Assembly: GCA_963682055.1 (NCBI GenBank)
Contig: OY821745.1
Span: 19,403,342 to 19,467,341 of the forward strand
Source: Primula veris
Taxonomy: Eukaryota; Streptophyta; Magnoliopsida; Ericales; Primulaceae
Reading direction: 5' to 3'
Length of the DNA stretch: 64,000 nt
The translations under genes and the position numbers were made by a program. The notes beneath the pieces were generated by a model that made no database searches, had not been told where the DNA came from, and saw nothing but the letters and a program-made list of their open reading frames with translations. Shown piece after piece: positions 12,674 through 24,202 of this stretch. The stretch's first letter is position 1, and each line of letters starts with the position of its first letter.

Positions 12674-12875
12674 TTTAATGATAACCAAACAATTATTTTA
12701 ATTATCTAATTAAACAATGATAAAACCAAACAATGATAACTCAATGATAACCAATTAATGATAACTAAATAATGATAACTCAATGATAACCAATTAATAA
12801 TAACCAAACAATGATAACTCAATTATAACCAAACAATGATAACTCAATTATAACCCAACAATGATAACTCAAAAC
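12674..12875. repeat. Short tandem repeat 3' of the PMD pseudogene
   Basis: Variants of the motif AACCAAACAATGATAACTCA recur about eight times, with ATGATAACCAATTA intermediates. The array lies between the end of the PMD frames and the right arm of the element. Confidence 0.8.
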
Positions 12876-13019
12876 GGGTAAATATTAATAAAGCGTAACA
12901 ATTTTTATTTTTCTTAATCAAAACAAATAACCATCATAAACATGTAACATCATAACCAAACCAGTAATAATAAATATCTAAATAACACAAATTTGAATAA
13001 AAACCCTAATTTTTTTTAT

Positions 13020-13340
13020 TAAATGGGACAAATATCAACAATTATTATAATTTCTATAATTAATATAAACAAACAACAAACAATTATATATAGCTAAGTG
13101 AATTATGGATTTGCATATTTTATATATTTTTTCCTATTTTACAAATTGAAATTACAAAAAAATAAAAAAAAATAATGCAAAAATGGGACAAATATCAACA
13201 ATTATTATAATTTATATAATTAATATAAACAAACAACAAACAATTATATATAGCTAAGTGAATTATGAATTTGCATATTTTATATATTTTTTCCTATTTT
13301 ACAAATTGAAATTACAAAAAAAAAAATAAAAATAAAAATA
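13020..13340. repeat. Inverted subterminal array, two copies
   Basis: Two copies of the ~160-bp unit found at 11190-11740, here in reverse orientation: AAATGGGACAAATATCAACA begins each at about 13022 and 13182, followed by AGTGAATTATGGATTTGCAT. Confidence 0.85.
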
Positions 13341-13344
13341 AAAA

Positions 13345-13412
13345 TGCAAACAGTACATTTAATGTACGGTTTGCATGTATTTTTGCAAACCGTACATTAA
13401 ATGTACGGTTTG
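13345..13412. repeat. Two palindromes in right terminal region
   Basis: The first copy (13345-13373) starts GCAAACAGTACATTTAATGT and has one arm mismatch. The second (13384-13412) is the same palindrome as at 11138-11166. They are 10 bp apart. The left end of the element has one copy only. Confidence 0.8.
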
Positions 13413-13499
13413 CATAAAAACACTGTAAACTGTAGATTTTTTTTACGGTTTGTGTGTTTTTAAAAAAAAAATGTAGTACAAAAATCCAAGTCCTTTTAT

Positions 13500-14540
13500 A
13501 TACAATTTGAGTTGAAAGTATGATAAAACTACACAATATGTATGTGTTGAATATTTTATTATTTATAACTTTATTAAATGGCCCGTTTGGCATGTGTGGT
13601 TATTATTATGCTGTTGGACCCAAGTTGAAATGATTTTTGTTTTTTCATGCTTGTATAAAACTGGGAGTAAATCACCTATAGGGAGAAATTCTAAACGCGA
13701 GTCTTGTTAAAAAAAATTGCAGTAATGAAAATTTGCTTTATTTCTCATTAACTATTGGCCCTTGGATATTTGATCTGATTCGTCGGATTTGCTTATTTAA
13801 CATCACTGCCACGGTACAAGTTCGTTCCCCTCATTCGGCCACATAAGCAAATGCTTTGACATCGGCTATTTATGGGGAACATTGTAATCATAGTGAATGA
13901 ATTCCAAGTTTAAAAATATTATTAAACCATATTTATAATGATTTAACTAGTAGTTTTACAACTATGTCGAGAAAAATATGGAGAAATATCTTGACGGTAA
14001 GGATTCAAGTTTTTTTGTTTCCGAGTGCAATACAATTATTTTTAGATATGTCCAATACATACATACCAATTTTTAAACTCAATGTCCACAAACACATTCC
14101 CAAATATTTGATTTCCCACTAGCCGACAATTATATAAACTAATTAATAATCTAATTTCTGAAAACCAGTTACCCAGTTCATGCATACTTTTTATATTATT
14201 TTTGGTATTTATTGTTTGTTTTGCTAATTTATAAGGTATTAATATTAATAAATAACCAAAAAAATATAAAAAATCAAAATTTACATATTTTTTTGAATAA
14301 ACATTTTAGAAATAAAACAAAATGTTGGTTTAAGAAAAGAAATCAAAAAAAATTTATGAATACATATGAAAAAAGCCAAAACATGACCAAATTTGCAGGG
14401 AGCAATTCGAGATAAGAATGAGCATTTTTTCTAAATACTAAAAATAAGTAGTAGTGTAATAACTTTTGGTAGCGGTGTATTTCCCAAATTACATGGGGGG
14501 GATTTGTAGTTAATAAAGAAATAAGGTAGTATTTGTAATT
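13500..14540. other. Intergenic DNA upstream of SmB
   Basis: AT-rich. No gene is supported; the plus-strand frame at 14212-14415 is Lys/Asn/Ile-rich low-complexity DNA. Confidence 0.5.
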
Positions 14541-14559
14541 ACGGAGAATATGAATACTA

Positions 14560-14631
14560 GTAGTAGTATGTATATAAAGGCGGAGGTAGCAGCAAAAACT
14601 CCATTCTAAAACCCTAAAAAACCACTGCAGC

Positions 14632-14662
<31 letters not shown>

Positions 14663-14730
14663 AATATATATAAATATATAAAGATAAAAATAAGTCCTAG
14701 ATTAAGAAAAAGAATAAGAAGGCTCCAACA
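14560..14730 (+). promoter_or_regulatory. SmB promoter and 5' leader: TATA-like box, telo-box, CT repeat
   Basis: A TATA-like TATATAAAGG is at about 14570-14579. A telo-box, AAACCCTAA, is at 14608-14616. A (CT)n tract follows at about 14632-14658 and a (TA)-rich stretch up to 14681. Telo-boxes and leader CT repeats are common in plant genes for RNA processing and translation. The start codon at 14731 is the first in-frame ATG. Confidence 0.6.
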
Positions 14731-16883
14731 ATGTCGATGTCAAAGAGTTCGAAGATGCTGCAGCACATAAACTACCGAATGAGGGTTACTATCCAAGACG
14801 GAAGGCAGCTGGTTGGTTCATTCATGGCGTTTGACAGGCACATGAACCTTGTGTTAGGCGATTGCGAGGAGCATCGTAAACTCCCTCCTTCTAAATCTAC
14901 CTCCACCAACAATACGGATCGTCGTACCCTAGGCCTGGTCCTACTCCGTGGAGAAGAAGTGGTGTCGATGACTGTGGAAGGACCACCCCCTCCGGACACT
15001 AACCGGTTCAAGACTGGTGGATCAGGACCTACAGGACCTGGATTGGGACGTGCGGCCGGACGCGGTTTACCGCCGCCTGCACAGATTAGTGCACAGCCTG
15101 GGCTGTCGGGACCTGTCAGGGGAGTCGGTGGCCCTGCTCCTGGTATGATGCAGCCTCAGATTGCTAGGCCTCCGGTTAACTACCCACCGATCAACAGGCC
15201 CCCAGGTCCGCCTCCACAAGGTAGTCAACTTTTTTAATCTAACTAAGTTTGATTGCTAACAGCAAAATTATGATGTTAATTAAGGATTTACGTTGTTAAA
15301 TTTGATTACCTAACTGCTTGTGGTTAATTTCAGCAAAATTATCCCAACATAAATTGATAAAGTTTGGTGTTGAGACAATTATAAATTGTTTTTTATTTTT
15401 ATTTTCTTATTTCCTATTACTTAATTGTGTCTGCAGCTATTATCTTGCTGAAGATCATGTTAGATTTAATTAAAATTGGATTTGGTTATTTTGTTCCTAT
15501 ATCTAGTAGTAGGTGTTATGTCAGAGTTTTAATTTAATAATATCATTCTACCTCCACAAGGTATGATGATGAGGCCGCCTATATACTCAATACACGAGTG
15601 ACGATCCTCGGTCCCCTCTTTCGTGCCTCCTTAGTGCCCCCTTGGCAACTTAACCCAAAAAAATTATTTAAAAAAATCTACAATTACTATTAGTTATGTA
15701 TTAATACATTCCAATTCTCATTTTAAAGAGAAACTCGTACATAAATTTATTAGGAATAAATATAAAAAAGTAGTGTAAAATAAATAGTTCATCTTAAATA
15801 AATCGTTTAAACCAAGATTATGTCCAATTTTTATGAAATTTATCTACTATATATTGTAAAAGTTTATAAACATACAAAAAAAGTTATAAAAATTTGAAAT
15901 TTAAGCCAAAAAAGCCAAGGGGACAAGGGGGACACGAAAGAGGGAGCAGAGGATCTGAACTCTCAATACACATCATTACTACGAAGTTTTTATCTATTAT
16001 GTTTTTTTCTGACTCATTTTGTCCTAAGTTCTAACAAATTTACATCTTCTCGGAGCCTAGTTTTAGCGCATAGTTTAGGTCACACGACAAAGTACCGTGT
16101 TTTGGAAAATTTGTGGTTACAATCATGGCAATTATACTTTCAAAAATGTTTAATTACAAATTTGTCATAACGGTTTCAACTGGTTCCATTTATTCCTCAT
16201 TTTAAATGTTTAATTACCATTTTGTCATCATGGTTTCAACTGGTAAATAAGGATTTACGTTGCTAAATTTAATTTCCTAACTGCTTGTGGCTAATTTTAG
16301 CAAAAGAAATGCCAACAGACTAACAAAACAGCAACAGAAATTGATGTTTGTAAATTCTCAAGTTTTGTCCTTCAAAAGGGAAACTTTTGCAACATAAAGT
16401 TTGGTGTTGCTCTATGGTATTGCGATAATTGTAAATTGTTTTTTTTTTTTCTTATTTCCTTTTACTTAATTTTGTGTATGTTGCTACTATGTTGCTAAAG
16501 ATAGTGTTAGATTTCATTTATTATAATGGCATTTAGTTATATTGTTGCTATATCTAGTAGTAGGTGTTATGTCACAGTTTTAATTTAATAAAATTATTCC
16601 ACCTCCACAAGGTATGATGATGAGGCCTTCTCCTCCTTCTGGTCCACCCGGACAGCAGCAGCAGCAGTTCAGGCCCCCATACGGGATGGGCCCACCTCCT
16701 CCTCAGTTTGCAGGTCAGAGGCCACCTCCTGGGATGATGATGATGCCTCCTCCAGGGATGATGAGGCCAGGTATGCCTCCACCTCCTAGGCCCGGGATGC
16801 CTCCTCCTCCTCCTCCAGGTGGTGTCCCCATGTATGGCCCTCCTCGCCCCGGGATGAACCACCAGCACCCACAGCAGCAGTGA
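14731..16883 (+). CDS. Small nuclear ribonucleoprotein SmB/B', two coding exons
   Basis: SmB is one of seven Sm proteins that form the ring on U1, U2, U4 and U5 snRNAs in the spliceosome. Exon 1 is 14731-15220 and exon 2 is 16612-16883, joined in phase (GG|T... giving Gly), for 253 residues, close to the usual plant length. Residues 8-85 hold the Sm fold: Sm1 with [19 protein letters not shown] and Sm2 with [15 protein letters not shown]. The tail is Pro, Gly and Met rich with PPPGM repeats and QQQQQ. The stop is TGA at 16881. Donor is AAG|GTAGTC and acceptor is ACAAG|GTATG. The intron is odd: see the pseudo-exon at 15280-15601 and the MITE at 15596. The minus-strand frames opposite both exons are shadows. 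Confidence 0.95.
15280..15601 (+). pseudogene. Duplicated intron end plus pseudo-exon inside the SmB intron
   Basis: The stretch from about 15280 (AAGGATTTACGTTGTTAAAT) to 15577 is a diverged copy of 16248-16629. It includes the block TCTAGTAGTAGGTGTTATGT, the acceptor CCTCCACAAG|GTATG at 15551-15565 and the first 15 bases or so of exon 2 (GTATGATGATGAGGCC). If this acceptor were used, the frame would add 13 residues after exon 1 and end at TGA 15599-15601, inside the terminal repeat of the inserted MITE. Use of this site is not shown by the sequence alone. Confidence 0.75.
15596..15962. mobile_element. Mutator-type MITE in the SmB intron
   Basis: Perfect 9-bp direct repeats TCAATACAC flank it at 15587-15595 and 15963-15971. 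The ends are inverted repeats of about 50 bp: the left end starts GAGTGACGATCCTC and continues with CCCTCTTTCGTG, and the right end, read on the minus strand, starts GAGTTCAGATCCTC and continues with CCCTCTTTCGTG. Length is 367 bp with an AT-rich centre and no coding region. A 9-bp target duplication and long terminal repeats indicate the Mutator superfamily. Confidence 0.85.
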
Positions 16884-17860
16884 TTAGGTTTTTCTCTTTC
16901 CCCACTCTTTCTTTTTCTAATTTAAGTTATTGATTTTAGTTACTCCATTTATATGCTATTCACTATTGTTCAATTGCCTTGAGCTTACACAACCATGTTT
17001 AGTAATGTTTGTCCTTTGCTATATTTAGTTTCTGCTTGTTTTGTTGCAGACTTAACCACATAGTCTGCTCTACTTGAGGCTCCTTTTGAGGACATAAGAG
17101 TAAAATGTAGAAAGAAAGTAATGCATCTTTAAAAAGGAAAAAAACCAAGCTTAAATGAAATGATGCAACTGAGCAGCCTTGTTATGTTCTGTTCTTTTCT
17201 ACTGGTTTTAGAATCAGTGATGATTTGGTGATGGCTTTTGTTTGCACGAGTCGTTTGGGATGTAAGTTGATTTAAAGAGTGAGATGATTGAATCGTTACA
17301 AGCTCGATATTAGACTTGCTGTTAGTAATGGGATTTTGGTTCTATTATATTTTGGAACTAAGATTTTGTTTGTGGAGTTTGCCAGTATGTCACTCTTTCG
17401 TTAGATGTTTGCCCTTGTTTGTTAGAATTTGGTTTTCGTGTTTGACTGTTCGAATAAGTTTTGTAAGTTGAAGTTGCTTTGTATTGTAAGATCAAAGTTT
17501 GCCAATTGTTTTTGTGTATTGCTTTGGGTTATTTATTGTGTTACTCTCCCAACTTTCCTATTTGATGTTTGATTTTAGTGCTTGCTGTTGAGTGTTGATT
17601 ACTAATCTCTTCAACTAGCACTAGTGCTGCATAATGAGTTTTGTCGAGCATTTTGGAATTAGAATTTTGATGCTTAGTATGGTTAATTTGTTTGTAAGGC
17701 TGCTACTAGCTCAATTCATCAACATTCTTGTTTAGTTACGTTATATGTTTTCTACTTGGAACTGGTCTCTTCAATCAGAAAAAAAAAATTATTTGGAAAT
17801 ATGAATTCTTCTGAATAAATTCTGTAACCAGAGTTTAACTTGGAGAGAAAGATACCATTC
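16884..17860. other. SmB 3' untranslated and downstream region
   Basis: T-rich DNA with several AATAAA-like stretches. No other gene is supported. Confidence 0.5.
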
Positions 17861-19752
17861 TTTATTCTTTGGCTGCCCTCAATTACTTGTTTGCACTATT
17901 GCTAGCTTATATTATCAATTCCTATGTTCTTTTTTTTAGACGTTGTCTTACTCTTTTTGGTTTATCAACGACTCCAGTTGTGGAACATGTTCTATAATAG
18001 GAGGAAACACCAAGGTACATACCTAGGTTACCCCTTACTTGAACTTATTTATCTTGAAACTAGAGGAAATAGTCCATCTACTTGTAAAACAGCTCAAAAT
18101 CAGGAGAAACATAACAATGTACACACAAGTTAGTCAGAACCTTGTTATTTTAAGGATTCATTTAAGAAACTAGTAATCTATCATTCTAGCTACAAACTTG
18201 AAAAGCCGGTGCTTTGGAAATTTGCAAGACCCACTCTAGGTACCTATTAAGATGTATGATTTGGCATGCTTTTGGTGTTTTTTATGTGCATACCTACTTG
18301 CTCACATCGTAAGTTCTCTTTCTTTTAATTGCTGTCCGTTGAGCTATGTAGCACGGGCTGATGCATGTGGATTTGATACCATATGACGAGGAGACATGTA
18401 AAAAACTTCAAGATCGAAGATTCAACACGTTAGGGTTGTATCACTTTTTAATGCAATTATATATCTAACAGTTATGGAACATATAAATTAAGGAGCTTTA
18501 CTACCCTTATAAATTATAAAATAAGTCTCCACCTTTTTTATATCTATATCATGCGTCTATCTGATTCAGGCAGAGACAATTTACTACCCTCTCTGTCCCA
18601 AAACTACCTTCCTTTACAAAACAACGTGAAATCTCAGCGTGGAAAGTTGACGTATCTAAATTGTTGGAATTAATGTTTAAAAAAAAGCCATATAGCTTAA
18701 CAATTTAACTAAGTGGTTACTTTTCAAACAAAATCTCTATAGCAATTTAGATACGATAAGTTTGCAAGTTAAAGCTGCCCCTAGGTTCATATGAGACAAT
18801 GGTTGTAAACATGACTCTTTGGTTAGAGCTCTTTTCAAATTCATAAGACTTATTTCTCTCAATTATTTATCAAATTTCTTAGAGAAGAATATCCAAATCC
18901 TGCCCAGTAATTCATACATTCCCAATCATCTGATAATACACAACTAACATGTGTGAGTGCACCTCCTGTCCTATTTTTTGCTTTGAAAATAAGTGCATAG
19001 CCTATCCTTATCGTGTATACATTACAATTATCCGTATATATTTTAAAATCTGTACATCACAGCTGATCAATCTTGAGTACTGGTCTCCCTATTTAACTTT
19101 AGCCGTAATCCTGGCTGACTTATTAATTTCTCAAATATAAGTAGTCACCAAAGAAGGGGATATACTTTGCATGGTAGGGTGGTAGCTAAAACTTGTCATG
19201 TACAATTGTTTATGGAGTACTGGTCCTTTTTTTTTTATCAATTGAAACAGTTATAGTTTATGCGTAATGTAGTTTTGTATCCTTGCATCTTGCAACTGAA
19301 TTCAAAGTTGAATCTTGAATTTGTATTGTCCGATTAATGCATGTCATTTTAACGCAAGGGGCTATTTTGTTTATGGGAATATTACTAGCTCATATCTTGA
19401 ATACCCTCTGTTTGTTTCTAAGTTGTCTGTTAAATATTAATCTCCTATTTTGGTTCTCAGTTATTTTTAGCACATTAGTTAACTTGGATGATAAGTTCAA
19501 TTACTGTTTGTTTGTGGTATACTTTTGTGTCGCGTGTAGCTCAGAAGCTAAATAGCGAAAATATTGTATTTAATACAGATATGCTATGCCGATTTACATA
19601 CCCCATACGTCAACTAACCTAGTGTTCATTTTTAGGGTTTGACCACTTGGTACGGTTTGGATACATAGTTGTACGCTACTGATTATTATTGGCTTGACGT
19701 AACTTTGTTTTTCCAAACTAGTAGAGTAGAAGTTGAAAATGTGTTAATGTGT
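17861..19752. repeat. Segmental duplication, copy A (~1.9 kb)
   Basis: This block matches 22896-24650 plus 27021-27340 nearly throughout, in the same orientation. Examples are TTTATTCTTTGGCTGCCCTC at the start, GTTTATCAACGACTCCAGTT, TGCATGGTAGGGTGGTAGCT and TGTTTATGGGAATATTACTA. Divergence is modest, with small indels. Open frames inside it are not conserved between the copies, so it is probably non-coding. It contains a MITE-like stretch at about 18585-18640. Confidence 0.85.
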
Positions 19753-22700
19753 GTATATATATATATTTTTTTATATCTATATATATGTAAATCTACTTCA
19801 ATATTTGTAATTGGTGTACTACCCTTTCCGTACCGCACCCCATACCAGATATGACATCCACACTTGCACCTGTGCTACATAGCTCACAAGTTATAACTTA
19901 CACAAGCGATGTAATGGTGGTTTTTCAATTTCTTCCAAACTAACTAGATAAATGAGCATCTGGAGACTGTGAACAATGTTGTCCTTGACTTATCTTGGGT
20001 ATTTGTTTGTGTGTGTCTGGGATTACTAGCTTTTACTTAACATTGTTTACTTTAGTTTTTTTAAAAGTTGCATACCAAGTTATGCTTTCTTCATTCAACT
20101 TTATTCTGCTACTTGGCGGGATTAATCGTGAGTACAGTAAAAGATTTTAAATCCAAATGGAACTACATTCTATATTTACGTTATTGTTATATAGGAGTTG
20201 TATTCTTAATCAATCTGGATAACCATCAATGTAAGTTTTACCATTGCTATATTTAGTTAGGATGCACATTAGTCTTAATATCCGACCTGTATAATTAATT
20301 GAGATAAATATTATTTTAAAAGTTCTTTTTTTGTTTTGTCATCTCCCCTTCTTTTCCTTCAATCCCTAGACCTATGTTCCACTGTTGTATAACACCCCAC
20401 AACCTCCATATCACCAGTGACCAAACCAGGCTTAATCTTGCCAATTGCAACTTAGCAACAAGGACGAGATGGACGAAATCGTGATGGAACCAGGTTGATC
20501 CCTTCATAATCTCTAAAACCGGATCTGAGCTAAAATCAAAGTCGCTCGAAAATGGCAACGAGTGACTGCAGAAATTAATATCCATATCATCTATATCAGT
20601 GCGTTGAAATTCATACCATGAAGGGTGAAGAATAATGAAACTAAGGGCCTTAAATCTTCTTTTCTTTTGGGAAAATTAGGGTTATAATGGTGAGTTAATG
20701 AAAATTGAACCTGAAAAGTGCTAGAGTTGGATCCAAAAAAGAGTAGCAGCAAACACTTTGTGAGAAATGGGAATTAAGTAAATGAGATAATTGGCTAGAA
20801 CGGGAAGATTATTCTCAATTTTAGAGAGAATTACATTTTAGCTGTGAGAAAGTATGGAAAAGATTTTTCTGGTTTTGTTTGAAGAAAATATTACAATTAT
20901 AGTTTTTTTGAAACTTTTATACAGGGACCACATGGCTAGAAATGTTGTATACTTGTGTACACATTTACTAGATTTCCTAAACATGTTTAAGCTATATGTT
21001 CGCTTACATAGATAGGGGTAACAATGTTGTACTCGGTTGTATAAATTTATATATAAATAGGAGCTTAGATAGACACTTGTGAATGCTCTCATGTCTTCAC
21101 AAATTTTCATGTCAACATTCTATGTTATTTTGTATTTTACTAATTTTTGTTTGGAATGTTTAATTTTGTTTGTCCACTTTCTGAAAATAGCAAGTTGACT
21201 TATTAATATATCCCCTTTTTTTGCCATTTACTGTGCACTTTAACATGAAAAAATGGAATATAAGTAAGGAATTATGTAGAAATATAATACAGAAAGCAAT
21301 ATAGCGATGTTCCATTAGAATCTTACCTAGCCTACAATCCCAAAGATTATGGAACGGGGAGACTAATGCTTATCCGCCACTGGATGCGTTTATATTTTCA
21401 CCCTTCTACTCTTTTTCTCACACCTTGTCACATTCCACAATTTTCTCATTCCTTGTTACGAAATGGTACAACTTTTATTACGATTTTATACCAAAAGTAT
21501 TTGTCGGATATCATGTTCCCATTGCTATTTAAAATCTCTCTTTCATTGCTACTTCACATCCAGTTAAAGTGCCAGTCGGGGTTTTGTGATTGCTATTTAA
21601 GCTTAAGTGGGTTATTAGTTAATTTGTTTTTGTTTGGGGAAGTTCTTTTATCTTGTTAAGGATGCAAGTTTAATCAGAAATATGTTTCTTAGCTTTTATA
21701 TAACTAATTCATTTGTACTGTTGCATTTTCTGCTGGTTCACATCCATGACTGTTGTATTTTCTGCTGGTTTAACTTAGCTTCAAGTTTCGTTCTCACCTT
21801 ATTTGAAATTTCATTTCCGCATTTAAATTTTAAATGAAACATTGCTTTGCTGGTTAAACTATAATAGTGATAATTGAACATTACGGTTTTCAACCCAGGT
21901 GTTACAGCTTTTCTGAATCTATTCAAAAGCTTTTTCTTGACAATCACTAATTCAAGAGTGTTTTATTGCAGGCTCTATCTGGGTTATTCATACTGAGAGG
22001 ACACATTCAAGTGGAGCATTTCTGGCTGACCTACCGAAAGTCTTTGCTTATGATTTGTAATTGTGAGAACTTTGTGAGTAGGTTTCCCCTTTATGAGCTG
22101 TTAAACCCAGCACAAAGATGATGTGTATTTTAGAGGTGATTGGATGTTAACACATGATATATTTGCAGTTGTCACTCTATTTTTTCCTACCTTTATTAGG
22201 ATTGATAATGTGTTGACTTTTTGGAAAAGTTGAACGCCGTTTATATACGGCTATCCGTCTTGCTTCCTTGCATGAGTTAATTTTCAACGTAGCATATAAT
22301 TTTCTTAAATTTTCAGGCAAGTTTAATTTTATTCGTGCATGTCCATGGTTAAAAACTTAATAAATGAAATACCAAGTTATGGCGAGATTACTTTATACAT
22401 GGATTTTTTGCAGCCTTTTTAACTGAACAGCAAAGTACAATTTCAAATCCAGCATGTATGTATGGCGTACGGCTAACGGTGTAGTCTATTTAGTACTTCA
22501 TACATGGGTGGTCTAAAGCCTCTATGATTTTGGGAGCAGGGGGCAACATTAGTTTAGCGGTAATAATTATAACTGTGGCGATAATTCATCCCATAGTTAC
22601 TGCGAAACTTTGCTTTTAAGAAATTGCATTTCCTGTTTATGGCTCTAAGCAAGTTCTTTTGTGCCCTTCTTCTAACCGGTAGATAAACACGTGCATGAGA

Positions 22701-22895
22701 AGGATTTCTTCCCTAGATCGAATAGAGTAACAGGGGTCCAATTAGTCTCGAATGAAGTTATGAGACAAAGGGCATAAGTTATATGAACTATCTTCAAAGT
22801 TATGATGATAAAAGACATCCAAATTCATACGTGAAAATTGGTAGTACATCATATTAGGGAAGCGAGTGCCTTTATTTTATTTTTTTGGAGGGTAC
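19753..22895. other. Spacer between the duplicated blocks
   Basis: No gene is supported on either strand. The minus-strand frame at 20316-20585 has Leu/Trp/Ser-rich content without a known family. The frames at 20838-21110 and 21366-21947 are also unconvincing. Confidence 0.5.
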
Positions 22896-23374
22896 TTTAT
22901 TCTTTGGCTGCCCTCAATTACTTGTCTGCACTATTGCTAGCTTATATTATCAATTCCTATGTTCTTTTTTTTAGACGTTGTCTTGCTCTTTTTGGTTTAT
23001 CAACGACTCCAGTTGTGGAACATGTTCTATGATAGGAGGAAACACCAAGGTACATACCTAGGTTACCCCTTGAACTTATTTACCTTGAAACTAGAGGAAA
23101 TAGTCCTTCTGCTTGTAAAACAACTCAAAATCAGGAGAAACATAACAATGTACACACAAGTTAGTCAGAACCTTCTTATTTTGAGGATTCATGTAAGAAA
23201 CTAGTAATCTATCATTCTAGCTACAAACTTGGAAAGCCAGTGCTTTGCAAGACCAAACTCTGGGTATCTTTTAAGATGTATGATTTGGCATTATATTGGT
23301 CTTTTTTATGTGCGTACGATTTGCTCACATCGTAACTTCCCTTTCTTTTAATTGCTGTCCGTTGAGCTACATAA

Positions 23375-23516
23375 CGAATAGGTGTGGTATATTCATATCA
23401 AAATATATGAACGGTAAGAACTAGCATTCTTATTGAGACTAGAACTCATAGGGAAGAAAATAGATTTATGGATGGAATCAAATATGCAGTATTTACAGAT
23501 AAAAGTATTCGGTTAG
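23375..23516 (+). other. Nuclear plastid DNA (NUPT): rpl23 start and upstream sequence
   Basis: Copy A lacks this stretch: there GTTGAGCTATGTAGCACGGG is continuous, while here about 142 bp lie between GTTGAGCTAC and GTAGCACGGG. The inserted DNA ends with an ATG at 23468 whose frame reads MDGIKYAVFTDKSIRL (to 23515), the N-terminus of plastid ribosomal protein L23. The upstream part resembles the plastid region before rpl23. The frame is cut after 16 codons, so it is a non-functional fragment. The rpl23 match is from knowledge of that conserved protein. Confidence 0.85.
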
Positions 23517-23940
23517 TAGCACGGGTTGATGCATGTGGATTTGATACCATGTAACAAGGAGACATGTTAAAAACTTCAAGATCGAAGATTCAATACCTTA
23601 GGGACGCAGCACTTTCAAATGCAATTTAAACATATATTAAACCTCCACCTTTTTTTGTATCTATATCACGCGTCTATCTAATTTAGGCAGAGACAATTTA
23701 CGTACTCCTGTCCCAAAACTATCTTCCTTTACCAAACTACGTGAAATCTCAACCTTGGAAAGTTGGCGTATTTAAATTGTTGAAATAAATGTTTAAAAAA
23801 CACATATAGCTTAATTAAGTGGTTACTTTTCAAACAAAATCTTTTTGGCAATTTAGATACGATAAGTTCGCAAGTTAAAGCAGCCCATAGGTTGGTATAA
23901 GACAATGGTTGTAAACTTGACTCTTTGGTCCCTAGCTTCT

Positions 23941-24202
23941 TTTCTGATTCGTAAAACTGATTTCTCTCAATAATTTATCAAATTTCTTAGATAAGAATAT
24001 CGAAATGCTGCTCAGTGATTCATACGTTGCCAATCATCTGATAATACACAACTAAGATGTGTGAGTGCACCTTTCTGATTCGTAAAACTGATTTCTCTCA
24101 ATAATTTATCAAATTTCTTAGATAAGAATATCGAAATGCTGCTCAGTGATTCATACGTTGCCAATCATCTGATAATACACAACTAAGATGTGTGAGTGCA
24201 CA
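23941..24202. repeat. 131-bp tandem duplication
   Basis: The segment starting TTTCTGATTCGTAAAACTGA at 23941 is repeated at about 24072 and is nearly identical through GATGTGTGAGTGCAC. Copy A of the larger duplication has a single copy, so this is a recent event in copy B. Confidence 0.9.

Larger units (their letters stand above)
11054..13493 (+). mobile_element. Mutator-like element carrying a plant mobile domain gene
   Basis: The two ends are long imperfect inverted repeats. The left end runs from GAGTTTGAATTTTTA at 11054, then TACTACA, then the block ATCTACAGTTTACAGTGTTT and a palindrome. The right end, read on the minus strand from 13493, repeats this order. The inverted match is about 110 bp. 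Possible 8-bp target duplications are TTTTAGAT at 11046-11053 and TTTTATAT at 13494-13501, one mismatch. Inside the ends lie arrays of a ~160-bp unit, direct on the left and inverted on the right, framing the broken gene at 11741-12666. Long terminal repeats and a captured plant mobile domain are known in Mutator-like and related plant transposons. Superfamily assignment is inferred, since there is no transposase here. Confidence 0.65.

Noticed and set aside
17924..18133. Hydrophobic frame shared in part by both duplicated blocks (also at 22959)
   Set aside because: The frame is not kept after the first ~35 codons and has no start context; similarity is explained by the DNA duplication.
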